A stretch of DNA of 33,187 nt from an uncultured Rhodospirillales bacterium (GTDB lineage Bacteria; Pseudomonadota; Alphaproteobacteria; Azospirillales; Azospirillaceae). Under the pieces are notes generated by a model. It had not been told where the DNA came from. It did no database searches and worked only from the letters and a program-made list of their open reading frames with translations. Positions 8,106 to 17,250 of the stretch are shown one piece after another. Each line of letters opens with the position of its first letter. Within the stretch, counting starts at the first letter, position 1. The translations under genes were made by a program, and so were the position numbers. The stretch is from assembly GCA_903920145.1 (NCBI GenBank), contig CAIXKV010000154.1, positions 1 through 33,187 on the forward strand. Reading direction: 5' to 3'.

Positions 8106-8627
8106 ATGGTGACCTTAACCATAAACGGTCGTCCCGTAACGACGACGGTCGCGAATGATACGCCGCTCTTGTGGTTATTGCGTGATCAGCTCGAACTGAC
8201 CGGCACCAAATTCGGCTGCGGGAGCGGCATCTGCGGCGCCTGCACCGTGCTGGTGAATGACGAGGCAATCCGGGCCTGCTCCGTGACGGTTGCGTCCCTA
8301 GCCGACGCCCAGATTGTCACCATCGAAGGATTAGCTGGCGAAGGGCGGGTTCAGCAACCTGATTCTCTGGCCGAACAGGTCATCGCCGCCTGGATTGCCG
8401 AACAGGTTCCCCAATGTGGGTATTGCGCGCCTGGATTGATCATTGCCACAGTGGCATTGCTGCGCCGAACACCGCACCCCAGCGACGACGACATTGACGC
8501 CGCCATCACCAACCTATGCCGCTGCGGCACCTACCCACGCATCCGGAAAGCCATCCATCGCGCGGCTTCGGCCTTGCCCCAGAGTTCCCATGCCCAGAGT
8601 CCCCATGGAACCCCTCCTGCGCCCTAA
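8106..8627 (+). CDS. (2Fe-2S)-binding small subunit of Ior-type molybdenum hydroxylase
   Basis: 173 residues, close to the ~155 typical for isoquinoline 1-oxidoreductase alpha-type subunits, plus a short Ser/Pro-rich tail. The protein carries two [2Fe-2S] clusters that pass electrons from the molybdenum site. The plant-type ferredoxin motif is visible as 'FGCGSGICGACTV' with a fourth Cys in 'IRACSV' (residues about 38-60). The second, helical cluster is bound by 'QCGYCAPG' and 'NLCRCGTYPRI' (residues about 99-145). It is preceded by AGGAG seven bases before ATG 8106 and followed 39 bp later by the large subunit. Family and partner are clear; the substrate (aldehyde or N-heterocycle) is not. 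Confidence 0.9.
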   Translation: MVTLTINGRPVTTTVANDTPLLWLLRDQLELTGTKFGCGSGICGACTVLVNDEAIRACSVTVASLADAQIVTIEGLAGEGRVQQPDSLAEQVIAAWIAEQVPQCGYCAPGLIIATVALLRRTPHPSDDDIDAAITNLCRCGTYPRIRKAIHRAASALPQSSHAQSPHGTPPAP

Positions 8628-8666
8628 AGAATCGCCGATGGCCCCCCGGACTCAGGACGTGCTCCC

Positions 8667-10862
8667 ATGTCGCCGCTGATCAATCTCAGCCGCCGCGCCG
8701 TTCTCAAGGGAAGCGGCGCCTTGATTCTCGGGTTTCATCTGCCGTTCCTGCCGGTACCAGCGGCGATGGCCGGATCCAGTCCGATGGCAATCAATGCCTG
8801 GCTTAAAATGTCTTCGGATACCGTGGCCGTCATTGTCGCGCGTAGTGAAATGGGACAGGGCGTGTTCACCACCCTGCCGATGCTGGTCGCGGAAGAGTTG
8901 GATGTGGATTGGCAGACCGTGCGCGCCGAAATGGCGCCGCTAGATCCGGTCTATGCCAACCCGCTGTTGGGCAGCATGAAAACCGGCAACGGAACCAGCC
9001 TGGCCAGCGGCTTTCTGCCACTCCGTCAGGCTGGTGCGGCGGCTCGGCTGATGCTGATGGCAGCCGCAGCCCGCATCTGGCGAGTGCCCCTCACCGAACT
9101 CACGGCCACCGCCGGCGTGGTCGGTCATGCGCCCAGCGATCGCCAAGCCAGTTATGGCGCTCTGGCCGGATTGGCCGGTCGGCAGCCGGTCCCCCCGGAT
9201 CCGCCATTGCGCGACCCGACGACCTGGACTCTGATTGGCCGCTCACCCCCCCGACTGGACAGCCCGGCCAAAGTGATCGGCCAAGCAACATTCGGCGTTG
9301 ACGTCCGTTTGCCCAATTTGCTGCACGCCGCCATCCGGCACTGTCCGGTTTTGGGTGGAACCCTGGGCAAGATCGACGATTCGGCGCTGAAGGCCAAAGC
9401 AAAGGACAAGGAGCGGAGTCCCACCGGCTATCGACCGGGCGTGATCGCGGTGGTTCCACTGACCAACGCGGTGGCGGTGGTGGCGGAAAGCTGGTGGCAG
9501 GCCCAAACCGCATTGGCCGACATTGCGGTATCCTGGAACGAGGGCGCCAACGCCGACTTAACCAGCGCCAGCCTGGACTCGGCTTTGACCAAAGCCCTCG
9601 ACACCACAGACTCTCACGCCATCGCCATTGCCGTCAGCCATGGCGACGCAGACCACGCGATAGCCGGCGCGGCGCGGGTGGTCGAGGCCGTTTACCACCA
9701 GCCCTTCCTGGCCCATGCGCCCCTGGAGCCCATGAGCGCCACCGCCAGCGTAACAGCCACCGGCTGCACGCTTTGGCTGCCGACCCAAGACCAAGAGCAA
9801 TACGCCAAGCTGCTTCCGCCCTTACTGGGACTGAAGCCCAGTCAGATCACGGTCAACACCACCTTTCTTGGCGGCAGTTTTGGCCGACGTTTGGAGTCTG
9901 ATTTCGGTATTCAGGCGGCCTTGCTGTCAAAGGCCGTGGGCCGTCCCGTGCGGCTGGTCTGGTCACGGGAAGAAGACATTCGCCATGATTTTTACCGCCC
10001 GGCCAGCGTCAGCCGGGTCACGGTCGGTCTTGATGCCGCTGACCGCCTGATTGGCTGGCGTCATCGGATCGTTGCTCCGTCGATTCTGGCACGGGTGGAC
10101 CCAGGCGCCCTGAAAAACGGTCTCGATAGTGCCATGATCGCCGGTCTTGACGACCAATCCTATGCTCTGCCGGCGCTTTTGATTGACTCTGTTCGTCGCG
10201 ATACCGGCGTGCCGGTGGGATTCTGGCGCTCAGGGTGGCACAGCAACAATGCGTTTTCCACCGAAAGCATGATCGATGAGGTGGCGGCGGCCATCGGTCG
10301 TGATCCTGGCCATCTGCGGCGGACCCTGTTGACCGACGTCCCTCGAACGCTGGGAGTTCTGGATCTGGTCATCGCGCGGGCCCACTGGGACCGCCCCCTG
10401 GCGCCGGTGACGGGTGGACGGCGAGGCCGAGGCTTGGCCCTACACCAAGCCTTTGGCAGTGTGGTGGCCGAAGTCGCCGAGGTGACGGTTTTCGATGACG
10501 GGCGGTTGCGGGTTGACCGGGTGGTGGCCGTCGTGGACTGCGGCTTGGTGGTCCACCCGGATGTGGTCAAAAGCCAGATCGAGGGTGCAATTTTATTTGG
10601 GCTTTCGGCGGCTCTGACCGGCGAAATCACCTTTGATAAGGGACAGGTTCTCCAGAGCAATTTTCACGATGCCAAGGCGCTGACTCTGGCCGAGGCCCCA
10701 ACCATCGAGGTCTATTTGGTGGAAAGCCGCGAAGCCCCCAGCGGGGTCAGTGATGCTGGAACGCCCCCCATCGCACCGGCCCTGACCAACGCCATCTTCG
10801 ACGCCACCGGCCAACGCCTGAGACGCTTGCCGGTGGCGGATCACGATCTCCGAGCCCAATAG
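8667..10862 (+). CDS. Molybdopterin-binding large subunit, isoquinoline 1-oxidoreductase beta-like
   Basis: 731 residues, the usual length for IorB-type xanthine dehydrogenase-family subunits. The N-terminus carries a Tat signal ('SRRAVLKGS' followed by a hydrophobic stretch to about residue 36), so the folded Mo enzyme should be exported. Molybdopterin-contacting segments typical of the family are 'RSEMGQGVFTTLPMLVAEELDVDW' (about residues 59-82), 'FLGGSFGRRLESDFGIQAA', 'PVRLVWSREEDIRHDFYRP', 'GFWRSGWHSNNAF' and 'VDCGLVVHPDVVKSQIEGA'. With the 8106 gene it forms a two-subunit hydroxylase without an FAD subunit, probably passing electrons to a c-type cytochrome, none of which is encoded here. 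The natural substrate cannot be assigned. The codon use matches its neighbours. Confidence 0.88.
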   Translation: MSPLINLSRRAVLKGSGALILGFHLPFLPVPAAMAGSSPMAINAWLKMSSDTVAVIVARSEMGQGVFTTLPMLVAEELDVDWQTVRAEMAPLDPVYANPLLGSMKTGNGTSLASGFLPLRQAGAAARLMLMAAAARIWRVPLTELTATAGVVGHAPSDRQASYGALAGLAGRQPVPPDPPLRDPTTWTLIGRSPPRLDSPAKVIGQATFGVDVRLPNLLHAAIRHCPVLGGTLGKIDDSALKAKAKDKERSPTGYRPGVIAVVPLTNAVAVVAESWWQAQTALADIAVSWNEGANADLTSASLDSALTKALDTTDSHAIAIAVSHGDADHAIAGAARVVEAVYHQPFLAHAPLEPMSATASVTATGCTLWLPTQDQEQYAKLLPPLLGLKPSQITVNTTFLGGSFGRRLESDFGIQAALLSKAVGRPVRLVWSREEDIRHDFYRPASVSRVTVGLDAADRLIGWRHRIVAPSILARVDPGALKNGLDSAMIAGLDDQSYALPALLIDSVRRDTGVPVGFWRSGWHSNNAFSTESMIDEVAAAIGRDPGHLRRTLLTDVPRTLGVLDLVIARAHWDRPLAPVTGGRRGRGLALHQAFGSVVAEVAEVTVFDDGRLRVDRVVAVVDCGLVVHPDVVKSQIEGAILFGLSAALTGEITFDKGQVLQSNFHDAKALTLAEAPTIEVYLVESREAPSGVSDAGTPPIAPALTNAIFDATGQRLRRLPVADHDLRAQ

Positions 10863-10910
10863 GCAACGCCTAAGCCAGATACGCTCTTCAAAGAAGAGAA
10901 AGATCGATCC

Positions 10911-11540
10911 GTGTACGCCGTGAAAGAAATTTTTAAGACCCTTCAAGGCGAAGGGGCACAGACGGGTCGGGTCGCGGTCTTCTGCCGTTTGAGCGGCTGC
11001 AACTTGTGGTCTGGACGAGAGGCCGATCGGGCCGAAGCCATCTGCCGGTTTTGCGACACCGACTTCGTGGGCACCGATGGCGACGGCGGCGGTCGTTTTG
11101 AAACCGCCCGCGCACTGACCGACGCGATCACTGCGGCTTGGGGCCCAGAACGGGATCGTCGGTTCGTGGTGTTTACCGGCGGAGAACCCCTGCTTCAATT
11201 GGACGCGCCCCTGATCGCCGCCTGTCACGCCGACGGTTTTAAAATCGCCGTCGAAACCAACGGAACCCGCCTGCCGCCTGACGGCATTGACTGGCTCTGT
11301 GTCAGCCCTAAGGCTGGCGCGCCGTTGTTGCTGCGTTGGGGTCACGACCTCAAACTGATCTTTCCCCAAGACGGTCTGGACCCGGCAGACTTTACGACCC
11401 TTCCCTTTGAACAGTTTTGGCTTCAACCCCAAGACGGCCCCAATCGGATCGCCAACACATCGGCTGCGGTTGCCTACTGCCGGGACCATCCTCGGTGGCG
11501 ACTGAGTCTTCAGACGCACAAGCTCATAGGAATTCCATGA
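10911..11540 (+). CDS. queE: 7-carboxy-7-deazaguanine synthase QueE
   Basis: 209 residues, a radical SAM enzyme converting 6-carboxytetrahydropterin to 7-carboxy-7-deazaguanine for preQ0 and queuosine synthesis. The N-terminus 'VKEIFKTLQGEGAQTGR' is family-typical. The cluster-binding cysteines are spaced Cys-x14-Cys-x2-Cys (from 'SGCNLWSG' to 'ICRFCDTDF'), the expanded spacing characteristic of many proteobacterial QueE, unlike the usual Cx3Cx2C. 'VFTGGEPLLQ' is the SAM-binding GGE motif and 'VETNGT' follows. GTG 10911 is the only reasonable start. The stop overlaps the start of queD by four bases (ATGA), indicating translational coupling. QueC and QueF are not in the window. Confidence 0.95.
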   Translation: MYAVKEIFKTLQGEGAQTGRVAVFCRLSGCNLWSGREADRAEAICRFCDTDFVGTDGDGGGRFETARALTDAITAAWGPERDRRFVVFTGGEPLLQLDAPLIAACHADGFKIAVETNGTRLPPDGIDWLCVSPKAGAPLLLRWGHDLKLIFPQDGLDPADFTTLPFEQFWLQPQDGPNRIANTSAAVAYCRDHPRWRLSLQTHKLIGIP

Positions 11541-12067
11541 TTTTTTCCGTGACCCGCCAGATCGCCATTGATGCCGGCCACCGCATCATGACGCACGGCT
11601 CGAAATGCCGTCACCTGCACGGGCACCGCTACACCATCGAAGCCGTCAGTGAAGCCCGCCATCTTCACGCTAGCGGCGAGCAAACTGGTATGGTGATCGA
11701 CTTTTCCTTTCTCAAGGATGAGATGATGGCCGAAATCGACCAGCCTTGCGACCACGGCTTCATTGCCAGCTACGACGACGCCGATTTCCTCTGCACGCTC
11801 GCCCCCCCGGACAGCGACCCGAACGTCTGGCTATCGGCCCTCCGCGATACCGTCCGAACCACGGGCTACGCCGCCACCACGCACTGTCGGCTTGGCACCA
11901 AGCTGTACCTGATTCCCGGCCAACCCACCGCCGAGTGTCTGGCCAAACATTGGTTCGAGCGTCTCTCTCCCCGCGTGATCGCCCGCAGCAACGGTCTTGC
12001 GGTCCTCAAAGCCCTGGTGGTCTGGGAAACCCCCAATTGCCGGGCCGAGTACCGACCGGGTGGGTAA
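11537..12067 (+). CDS. queD: 6-carboxy-5,6,7,8-tetrahydropterin synthase QueD
   Basis: 176 residues, the enzyme before QueE in 7-deazaguanine synthesis, using 7,8-dihydroneopterin triphosphate. Zinc ligands and the catalytic Cys are visible: 'DAGHRI' gives the first His, and 'KCRHLHGHRYTIEA' gives Cys plus the His-x-His pair. 'GMVIDFSFLK' and 'DHGFI' follow, and a Glu in 'VVWETPNCRAEY' near the C-terminus completes the family set. ATG 11537 is chosen because AGGA lies six bases upstream and it overlaps the queE stop as ATGA; a longer upstream frame lacks homology. It is somewhat longer than the ~120-residue E. coli enzyme but normal for alphaproteobacteria. Confidence 0.95.
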   Translation: MIFSVTRQIAIDAGHRIMTHGSKCRHLHGHRYTIEAVSEARHLHASGEQTGMVIDFSFLKDEMMAEIDQPCDHGFIASYDDADFLCTLAPPDSDPNVWLSALRDTVRTTGYAATTHCRLGTKLYLIPGQPTAECLAKHWFERLSPRVIARSNGLAVLKALVVWETPNCRAEYRPGG

Positions 12068-12069
12068 TC

Positions 12070-12193
12070 CCAACGGCCCTAGACAATGTGATCCGTGCCG
12101 TTGGTACCGGCGGCGACCGCCGCCGCGCGCCCCATGGCGCGAAGCCAAGGGCGCGGATGCGCCCGCCCGGCGTTTGAGGGCGCTGCGGACGTA
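12070..12193 (+). repeat. Dispersed hairpin-rich repeat, subtype with CCAACGGC ends
   Basis: A chain of hairpins: CCAACGGC ... GCCGTTGG (12070-12104), CGGCGG-CGA-CCGCCG, CGCGCC-CCAT-GGCGCG, the linker GAAGCCAA, GGGCGC-GGAT-GCGCCC, then GCCCGGCGTTTGAGGG. It lies directly after queD, between convergent genes, and is followed at once by a second subtype. Nearly the same modules occur at 17255-17433. Confidence 0.8.
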
Positions 12194-12195
12194 TT

Positions 12196-12343
12196 ATACC
12201 GGCGAGCCCTGATACTGACACATCGCCGGTATCGGGCCGCGACGGCGGCCCCGCGTCCTCGTGGACGCGAAGCCAAGGGCGCGGATGCGCCCGCCCGGCG
12301 TCTGAGGGCAGCCTCGATGAGTCAACATCAAGGCTCGAGGGTC
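12196..12343 (+). repeat. Dispersed hairpin-rich repeat, full-length reference copy
   Basis: Order of modules: ATACCGGCGA ... TCGCCGGTAT outer hairpin with core CTGACACA; GGGCCGC-GACG-GCGGCCC; GCGTCC-TCGT-GGACGC; GAAGCCAA linker; GGGCGC-GGAT-GCGCCC; CCCGGCGTCTGAGGG; closing hairpin CTCGATGAGTCAACATCAAGG, ending CTCGAGGGT. The region 12068-12369 contains nothing else I can identify. Confidence 0.8.
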
Positions 12344-12369
12344 TCATTGCCATGGGCCGCCGTCAGAGC

Positions 12370-14202
12370 CTAACCGCCATAAAGGCAAGCCCCCAATCGG
12401 TGCCGGGATAAGTGGTTGGGGCTGGCTTTCGCGGCTTTTTTGATGTCGGCGATAACCGAAACGATATGGTCGAGGCTGCCTTGCCGTGGGCCGGCGGGAA
12501 TCTCGACGATGGCGGCACTGCAACTGAGCAACGGGAATTGGGCGGGTTCACCGTCGCGGCCTTGGGCGATGATAAAGCCTTGGACACGAGTGGGCGCGTC
12601 GTAAAAGCTCTCGATGTTGGTGCGGAACGCTTTTAGCACCTCCAACACCAAGGCTTCGGTCTGCTCGATAGCCAGGCCACGAAGTCCAGCGAAAAAATCG
12701 TCACCGCCAATATGACCTAGAAACATTGCAGGCCGATTCAGTTTGACTCGCATGACATCAGCGAACATCAAAATTGCCCGATCCCCTTGACGAAAACCAA
12801 GAGCATCGTTAAAGGGTTTAAAATGATCGAGGTCAAAATAAATCAAGGCATAATCAGAATCCTCGTCATCCAGCACTTCAGCAAGATAATCACCAATCGG
12901 ATTGTTGCCAGGAAGTCGGGTTAACGGATTTTGGTCGCGAGCCGTCATGAGGTTTTTTTCATTAATAACCTTTAGTAACGATTCGGGCCGCAACACTCCC
13001 AGATAACGGAAATTCTCGGTGACCAGGATCGGCGCGGTTTCAGTGGTGTGAGCGTACATGGCCAAGATCATCTCGGCATCGGTATTGACGTCGCAAGCTG
13101 TTGCCGTTGAAATAAAATGGCGAAGACTACGACCACTAACTTTATTCTGAAGCAATTCCTTGCCAAATGGAGAATAAATATAGGGCTTGATGTCGCACTC
13201 CCGGACCACTCCGACCGGATAGCGACGAGCATCAAGGACCGGAAAAAACCCACAGTTGACATTGGAGCGGAAGGTTTCAAAAACCGTGGCCATGGAGTCG
13301 CTCAGGGATAAGGTCGGCAGACAAACCAACTCATCACGCATAAGCCGTTGATCTCCAGGGCGCTCCCGTCGCTCTCGCCGATTGGTTTCGGTGACAATCG
13401 GATAATATTCATCCAAAGCGGAAATATCGGTGGTTGGGCGGGCGACATAGTAGCCTTGGACCAGATCGCAGCCAATTTGTTTACAAGCCCGGAACTCGGC
13501 TTCGGTCTCGACACCTTCAGCAACCACAGTCACGCCCAGGATATGAGCCAGATTCACGATGGTACTGACAAACAAGCGTTTGCGCTCATCATCGCCGATG
13601 CCGTTAACGAAAAAACGATCAATTTTCAAAATGTCCGGGTGATGATCATACAGCAATTGTAGGCCAGAAAAGCCTGTACCAAAATCATCAAGAGCAAATA
13701 AATAGGCATGATGTCGATAAAAGCGCATAATTTCAGAGACGCGCACGGCATCAGGGACAGCATGGCGCTCGGAAATTTCCAGGCAGAGCGCCGCCGGGTC
13801 TAAACCATGATCCGCCAGAATTTCGCTGGTTCGGTGAGGTAAATAATCGGCTGATTGCAGAACTCGATTATCCAAATTAAAGAAAAGGCGCGCATGAGTC
13901 CGTTTTAGAGAATCCGCAGCGAGAGAAATCGCCTTTTCCTGTAAAATCATGTCCACCTGAGGAAGCATTCCGGCGCGATGGACGTGATCCAGCAGGGTAC
14001 CGACACTAGCGAATCCCAACCGCTCATAGCCGCGCGCCAGGGCCTCAAAGCCAAAGCATCGCCCGGATCGAATGCACACAATCGGCTGGTAGGCGTAGGT
14101 GATGTGGCGAGCAATCCCGGCGGCCAGTTCGGCCTCTTCGGTATACCGAGGGCGAGCGTCGCGATGCAACTCGGTCCCAACTCTTTGGAGCGGCACGGTC
14201 AT
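12370..14202 (-). CDS. EAL-CBS-GGDEF c-di-GMP signalling protein
   Basis: 610 residues, no transmembrane helix. Order is EAL (about 30-262), two CBS-like segments (about 290-415), then GGDEF (about 425-590), the reverse of the common GGDEF-EAL order. EAL catalytic residues appear intact: 'FEALAR' (Glu53), 'FFNLD' (Asn109), 'LEISER' (Glu142), 'LDDFGTGFS' (Asp172/173), 'ILKIDR' (Lys193) and 'VVAEGVET' (Glu229), so phosphodiesterase activity is likely. The GGDEF motif reads GGDDF (499-503), with 'NPLTRLPGN' and 'FDLDHFKPFND' preserved. The CBS pair may sense a nucleotide. Synthase activity is possible but uncertain because of the altered fourth residue. It lies beside a chemoreceptor and a hemerythrin. 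The start at 14202 has only a close GAGG. Confidence 0.9.
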   Translation of the reverse strand: MTVPLQRVGTELHRDARPRYTEEAELAAGIARHITYAYQPIVCIRSGRCFGFEALARGYERLGFASVGTLLDHVHRAGMLPQVDMILQEKAISLAADSLKRTHARLFFNLDNRVLQSADYLPHRTSEILADHGLDPAALCLEISERHAVPDAVRVSEIMRFYRHHAYLFALDDFGTGFSGLQLLYDHHPDILKIDRFFVNGIGDDERKRLFVSTIVNLAHILGVTVVAEGVETEAEFRACKQIGCDLVQGYYVARPTTDISALDEYYPIVTETNRRERRERPGDQRLMRDELVCLPTLSLSDSMATVFETFRSNVNCGFFPVLDARRYPVGVVRECDIKPYIYSPFGKELLQNKVSGRSLRHFISTATACDVNTDAEMILAMYAHTTETAPILVTENFRYLGVLRPESLLKVINEKNLMTARDQNPLTRLPGNNPIGDYLAEVLDDEDSDYALIYFDLDHFKPFNDALGFRQGDRAILMFADVMRVKLNRPAMFLGHIGGDDFFAGLRGLAIEQTEALVLEVLKAFRTNIESFYDAPTRVQGFIIAQGRDGEPAQFPLLSCSAAIVEIPAGPRQGSLDHIVSVIADIKKAAKASPNHLSRHRLGACLYGG

Positions 14203-14552
14203 ATCCTCGAGCTTTCATGTTAACGCATTATGCCCAACGCGGCTGCTCAGACGCTAGGCCGGCGCACAGGCGTGCGGAGCCATCCATGTTTGAACGAACC
14301 TGTGATGGTAGGTTCTCAAAAATGCCCGTCGACATGGTCGTATAGCAAAAAACCGTGATAATTCTGTGACAATACCAATCCCAAGACGAGGACAATGCCT
14401 AGCCGCATTGACCTTAATACCGGCGAGCCCTGATACTGACGCATCGCCGGTATCGGGCCGCGACGGCGGCCCGGCGTCTGAGGGCAGCCTTGATGAGTCA
14501 CCATCAAGGCTCGAGGGTATAAGACGTCACGGGTCCAAAGGACCAAAGGTCT
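14203..14552. other. Intergenic region with short repeat copy
   Basis: 350 bp between the c-di-GMP enzyme start and the end of the chemoreceptor gene. Besides the repeat at 14417-14521 I see no gene, clear promoter or U-tailed terminator. Confidence 0.4.
14417..14521 (+). repeat. Dispersed hairpin-rich repeat, internally deleted copy
   Basis: It begins ATACCGGCGA with core CTGACGCA, continues GGGCCGC-GACG-GCGGCCC, and then joins directly to GGCGTCTGAGGG and the closing hairpin CTTGATG ... CATCAAG, ending GAGGGTAT. Compared with 12196-12343 it lacks about 40 bases (hairpins 3 and 4). The junction falls in the GCCC shared by both flanks, consistent with slippage or recombination. Confidence 0.8.
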
Positions 14553-16511
14553 TTATGCGCGAATCGAAGTGACAAAACGACCGGCATCACCCTGGAGTTG
14601 TCTAAGCTCCTCATGCAATTGATCCGCCGAGAAAATCATCTCGATGGCCGATCGGCCTGTTTCGGCGGCATTCATCGCCATATTGGCGACGCTTTCGGAA
14701 ACCGCTGAGGAATTGGCGGTCGCGTCGTCCACGGCGCCGACGATTTCCCGAGTCTGGATCAATTGGTCCTCCACCGCTCTGGAGACTTCGGACGATAGCG
14801 TCTCGACTTCTTCAACGGTGGTTCGGATGGCGTGAATGGCCTCGACCACGGCTTCGGTGGCGGTTTGGATGGCGTTGACTTGCCCGGCGATTTCGTTGGT
14901 TGCATTGGCGGTTTGACTAGCCAAGGTCTTGACCTCTCCCGCCACCACGGCAAATCCACGACCGGCTTCCCCGGCCCGTGCCGCTTCGATGGTGGCATTC
15001 AGAGCCAACAGGTTGGTCTGGCTGGCAATCCCATTGATCAATTTGACAATTTCACCGATCCGACGAGAACTGTCGGCCAAAGCCCGCACCGTGGCATCGC
15101 TGGTTCGGGCATGTTCCACCGCCCGCCCAACCGCCGTTCCGGCGCTGCCGACTCGTTGGCCGATTTCGCCAATTGAGGTGGACAGGGCTCGGGAAACGCG
15201 GTTGACGGTGCCGACGATTTCAGCAGTTTTCTGGGATTTGCTGGCGGTGTCGGCAGCCTGCTCGGCCATTTTCTCGGCGGTATCGCGCATGATGTGCGAA
15301 CCGTCACGGATACGCTCGGCTGCTGTGCCGACAGTGGCTAGTACCCGACCGAAAGCACCATCGAAGTCGTTGGCAACTTCCAGCAGCATTTGTTTACGAG
15401 CGGCCTCTGCGCGCCGCTCACTCTGGCGACCGTCTGCTTCTAGTTGGCGGGTGTGGCTCAGATTTTCCTTGAACACCTGAACCGCCCGCGCCATTGCGCC
15501 GATTTCGTCACCGCGTCGAGTCCCTGGAACCTCGGCGGTCTGATCCCCGCCGGCTAGGCGTTCCATCGCGGTTTCGATGGCCCGCAACGGCCTAGTAATG
15601 CTGATCGCCACCAGTAGAGCGAAGAGAATAAATGCCACCACCAGCGCCGAGCCAATCAGTACTGTGGTCCGAACCACCCCATCTCGAACCTGTTGTTGTG
15701 TGGTCACGGCTGTATTCATGCCGTTACGGGCGGCTTCCAACAATCCGGTAAAGCGCGGTTCCAGCGCCTTAATTTGATCATTGAAAATAGCCAGCTCGCT
15801 CCGATAGCTTTTGGTAGTATCAACAAAAGTAGCAAAGTCAGTTTTATAACTTTTAGACAACCCATCTAATTTTTGTTGGGTCTCTGGGTCCAGCCCGACA
15901 TCGCCCAACTTGAACTTGAATTCGGCAAACGCTTTCCGGTGCGGTCCTAAAAAAGAGGGATCATTATAGATTATGAAATCTTTTTCGTTCAACCTCATCG
16001 TGACCATCGGCACGATGAGCTTGTCAAGATTGGGCCAGAGTTTTAGCTCGGATTCAACAGCGCCAGCGGATGCTTGGAGCTGGCCCCTCAGCCCGGAATT
16101 GTCGGTCAACCCCAAACGCTGGGCAATGTCAACCAGACTCGTGAACCGCCCTCCGAGGGCCGCCACCGCTGCGGACAGGGCATCAATTTCCTCGCCCATT
16201 TGCGCCGCGCCCGGAGCCTCATGCAGAGTGTGCAACACACTCTCGAGCCCCGTTACGGTGTCGTTGACGGCGGCAACGGCGGTCGCGTCCCGTTCAGAGA
16301 GAAACCGCAAAGCCTGAAACCGCATTTCTCCGGCCTGTCGTTCAGCCGTCGCGGTTTGTTCGAACACGGCACGAAACGCGTTCAAGTCGCTGGTGGCGCG
16401 ATCGATCCGCCATTCGCCGACCGCTGCCGCCGAAACCAACAACGCCAACGTCACCAGAGACGCCATCACCAGCAAGCCGATGCGGACGCCGATGGGACTC
16501 TTCGACAGCAT
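14553..16511 (-). CDS. Methyl-accepting chemotaxis protein
   Basis: 652 residues from the ATG at 16511, which has GGGAGGGG upstream; an in-frame start at 16574 adds 21 unlikely residues. It is an inner-membrane receptor: TM1 about residues 7-32, a mostly helical periplasmic sensor of ~250 residues, TM2 about 282-305, HAMP about 306-355 ('[19 protein letters not shown]'), then the cytoplasmic signalling coiled coil. The hairpin tip reads '[19 protein letters not shown]' and '[18 protein letters not shown]', the conserved CheA/CheW-contact region. It ends soon after the coiled coil with no CheR-tether pentapeptide. The ligand is unknown. It diverges from the bacteriohemerythrin at 16824. Confidence 0.92.
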   Translation of the reverse strand: MLSKSPIGVRIGLLVMASLVTLALLVSAAAVGEWRIDRATSDLNAFRAVFEQTATAERQAGEMRFQALRFLSERDATAVAAVNDTVTGLESVLHTLHEAPGAAQMGEEIDALSAAVAALGGRFTSLVDIAQRLGLTDNSGLRGQLQASAGAVESELKLWPNLDKLIVPMVTMRLNEKDFIIYNDPSFLGPHRKAFAEFKFKLGDVGLDPETQQKLDGLSKSYKTDFATFVDTTKSYRSELAIFNDQIKALEPRFTGLLEAARNGMNTAVTTQQQVRDGVVRTTVLIGSALVVAFILFALLVAISITRPLRAIETAMERLAGGDQTAEVPGTRRGDEIGAMARAVQVFKENLSHTRQLEADGRQSERRAEAARKQMLLEVANDFDGAFGRVLATVGTAAERIRDGSHIMRDTAEKMAEQAADTASKSQKTAEIVGTVNRVSRALSTSIGEIGQRVGSAGTAVGRAVEHARTSDATVRALADSSRRIGEIVKLINGIASQTNLLALNATIEAARAGEAGRGFAVVAGEVKTLASQTANATNEIAGQVNAIQTATEAVVEAIHAIRTTVEEVETLSSEVSRAVEDQLIQTREIVGAVDDATANSSAVSESVANMAMNAAETGRSAIEMIFSADQLHEELRQLQGDAGRFVTSIRA

Positions 16512-16820
16512 GAAATCGCCCCTCCCAGGCCAGTCATCACAATTACGGAGGCCGACACTGTGCGGCCATGCCAAACGACGTGATGCTCTAACACATCGCC
16601 TTTATAACTGTCACCTATGCAATAAAACCATAACAAATTAGCAATACTATTGTCATTCAATCTCAGTTCTTCATAGATCGGCCATCAATCGATGGTTTGC
16701 CCGCTGATCATCGGATCGCAAGGAGGTACCCCAGGATCCGGCGGAAGTGAGGCTGGTTGACCTTAGCCAACGGGGCGATTATTCCTGCCCGGAAGCCAAA
16801 GGTGAAAAGAGGACGGCGTC
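16512..16820. other. Divergent intergenic region, chemoreceptor / bacteriohemerythrin
   Basis: About 310 bp that must hold both divergent promoters, none of which I can call with confidence. It contains a small hairpin CCATC-AATC-GATGG near 16682-16695 and a perfect AAGGAGG at 16720-16726 with no start codon at normal spacing. Confidence 0.35.
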
Positions 16821-16823
16821 GTG

Positions 16824-17243
16824 ATGGCAAGAACACTGATTTGGGACGAGCATTATCGGATGGGCATCGATCAGTTGGATCAAGAGCATCAGGCCCTGTT
16901 TGACCACTACAATTGGTTGATTGAGTCTCTCGAAAATCCCGATAGCAATCCGGCCGAAACCATCGCTATTACGGTTGCGGTTCTGGAAGAGCATGCCTCC
17001 AGTCATTTTGAACATGAAGAAACTTTAATGATTGATAGCCATTATCCACACTTCATTCCCCATAAAATCGATCACGAAGCCTTTATGATCGAATTACATC
17101 AGATGAAAAACCGACTAATAGCCGGTGATGATGTTTTGAATGATTTATGCCGGTTTGTTAAGAATTGGTTGACCACGCATATTGTCATCCGGGATATGGG
17201 AATCGTGTCCCATCTTCGTGGCCAATCTGGCTCATCGAGCTAA
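16824..17243 (+). CDS. Bacteriohemerythrin (single-domain)
   Basis: 139 residues from ATG 16824; a GTG three bases earlier is also possible, and AGAGGA lies upstream. It is a non-haem di-iron O2-binding protein used for oxygen sensing, transport or storage in microaerophiles. All iron ligands are visible: a His in 'DQEHQALFDHYN', 'HFEHEE' (His plus Glu), 'PHKIDHEAF' (two His in the HxxxH arrangement), and 'HIVIRDM' (final His and Asp). Length is normal for a stand-alone four-helix bundle. It stands alone as a transcription unit and is followed directly by repeat elements. A second family member lies at 24540 (clearly related but diverged). Confidence 0.93.
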   Translation: MARTLIWDEHYRMGIDQLDQEHQALFDHYNWLIESLENPDSNPAETIAITVAVLEEHASSHFEHEETLMIDSHYPHFIPHKIDHEAFMIELHQMKNRLIAGDDVLNDLCRFVKNWLTTHIVIRDMGIVSHLRGQSGSSS

Positions 17244-17250
17244 TGTTGTA

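Noticed and set aside
16680-16820. c-di-GMP or other riboswitch before the bacteriohemerythrin
   Set aside because: Some stems are visible but the conserved bases of GEMM and other known classes could not be matched.
16705-16824. Leader peptide (GTG 16747, 25 codons) ending in TGATG at the hemerythrin start
   Set aside because: The GTG is 20 bases from the nearest AAGGAGG and the peptide has no feature suggesting coding; overlap with the start could be chance.
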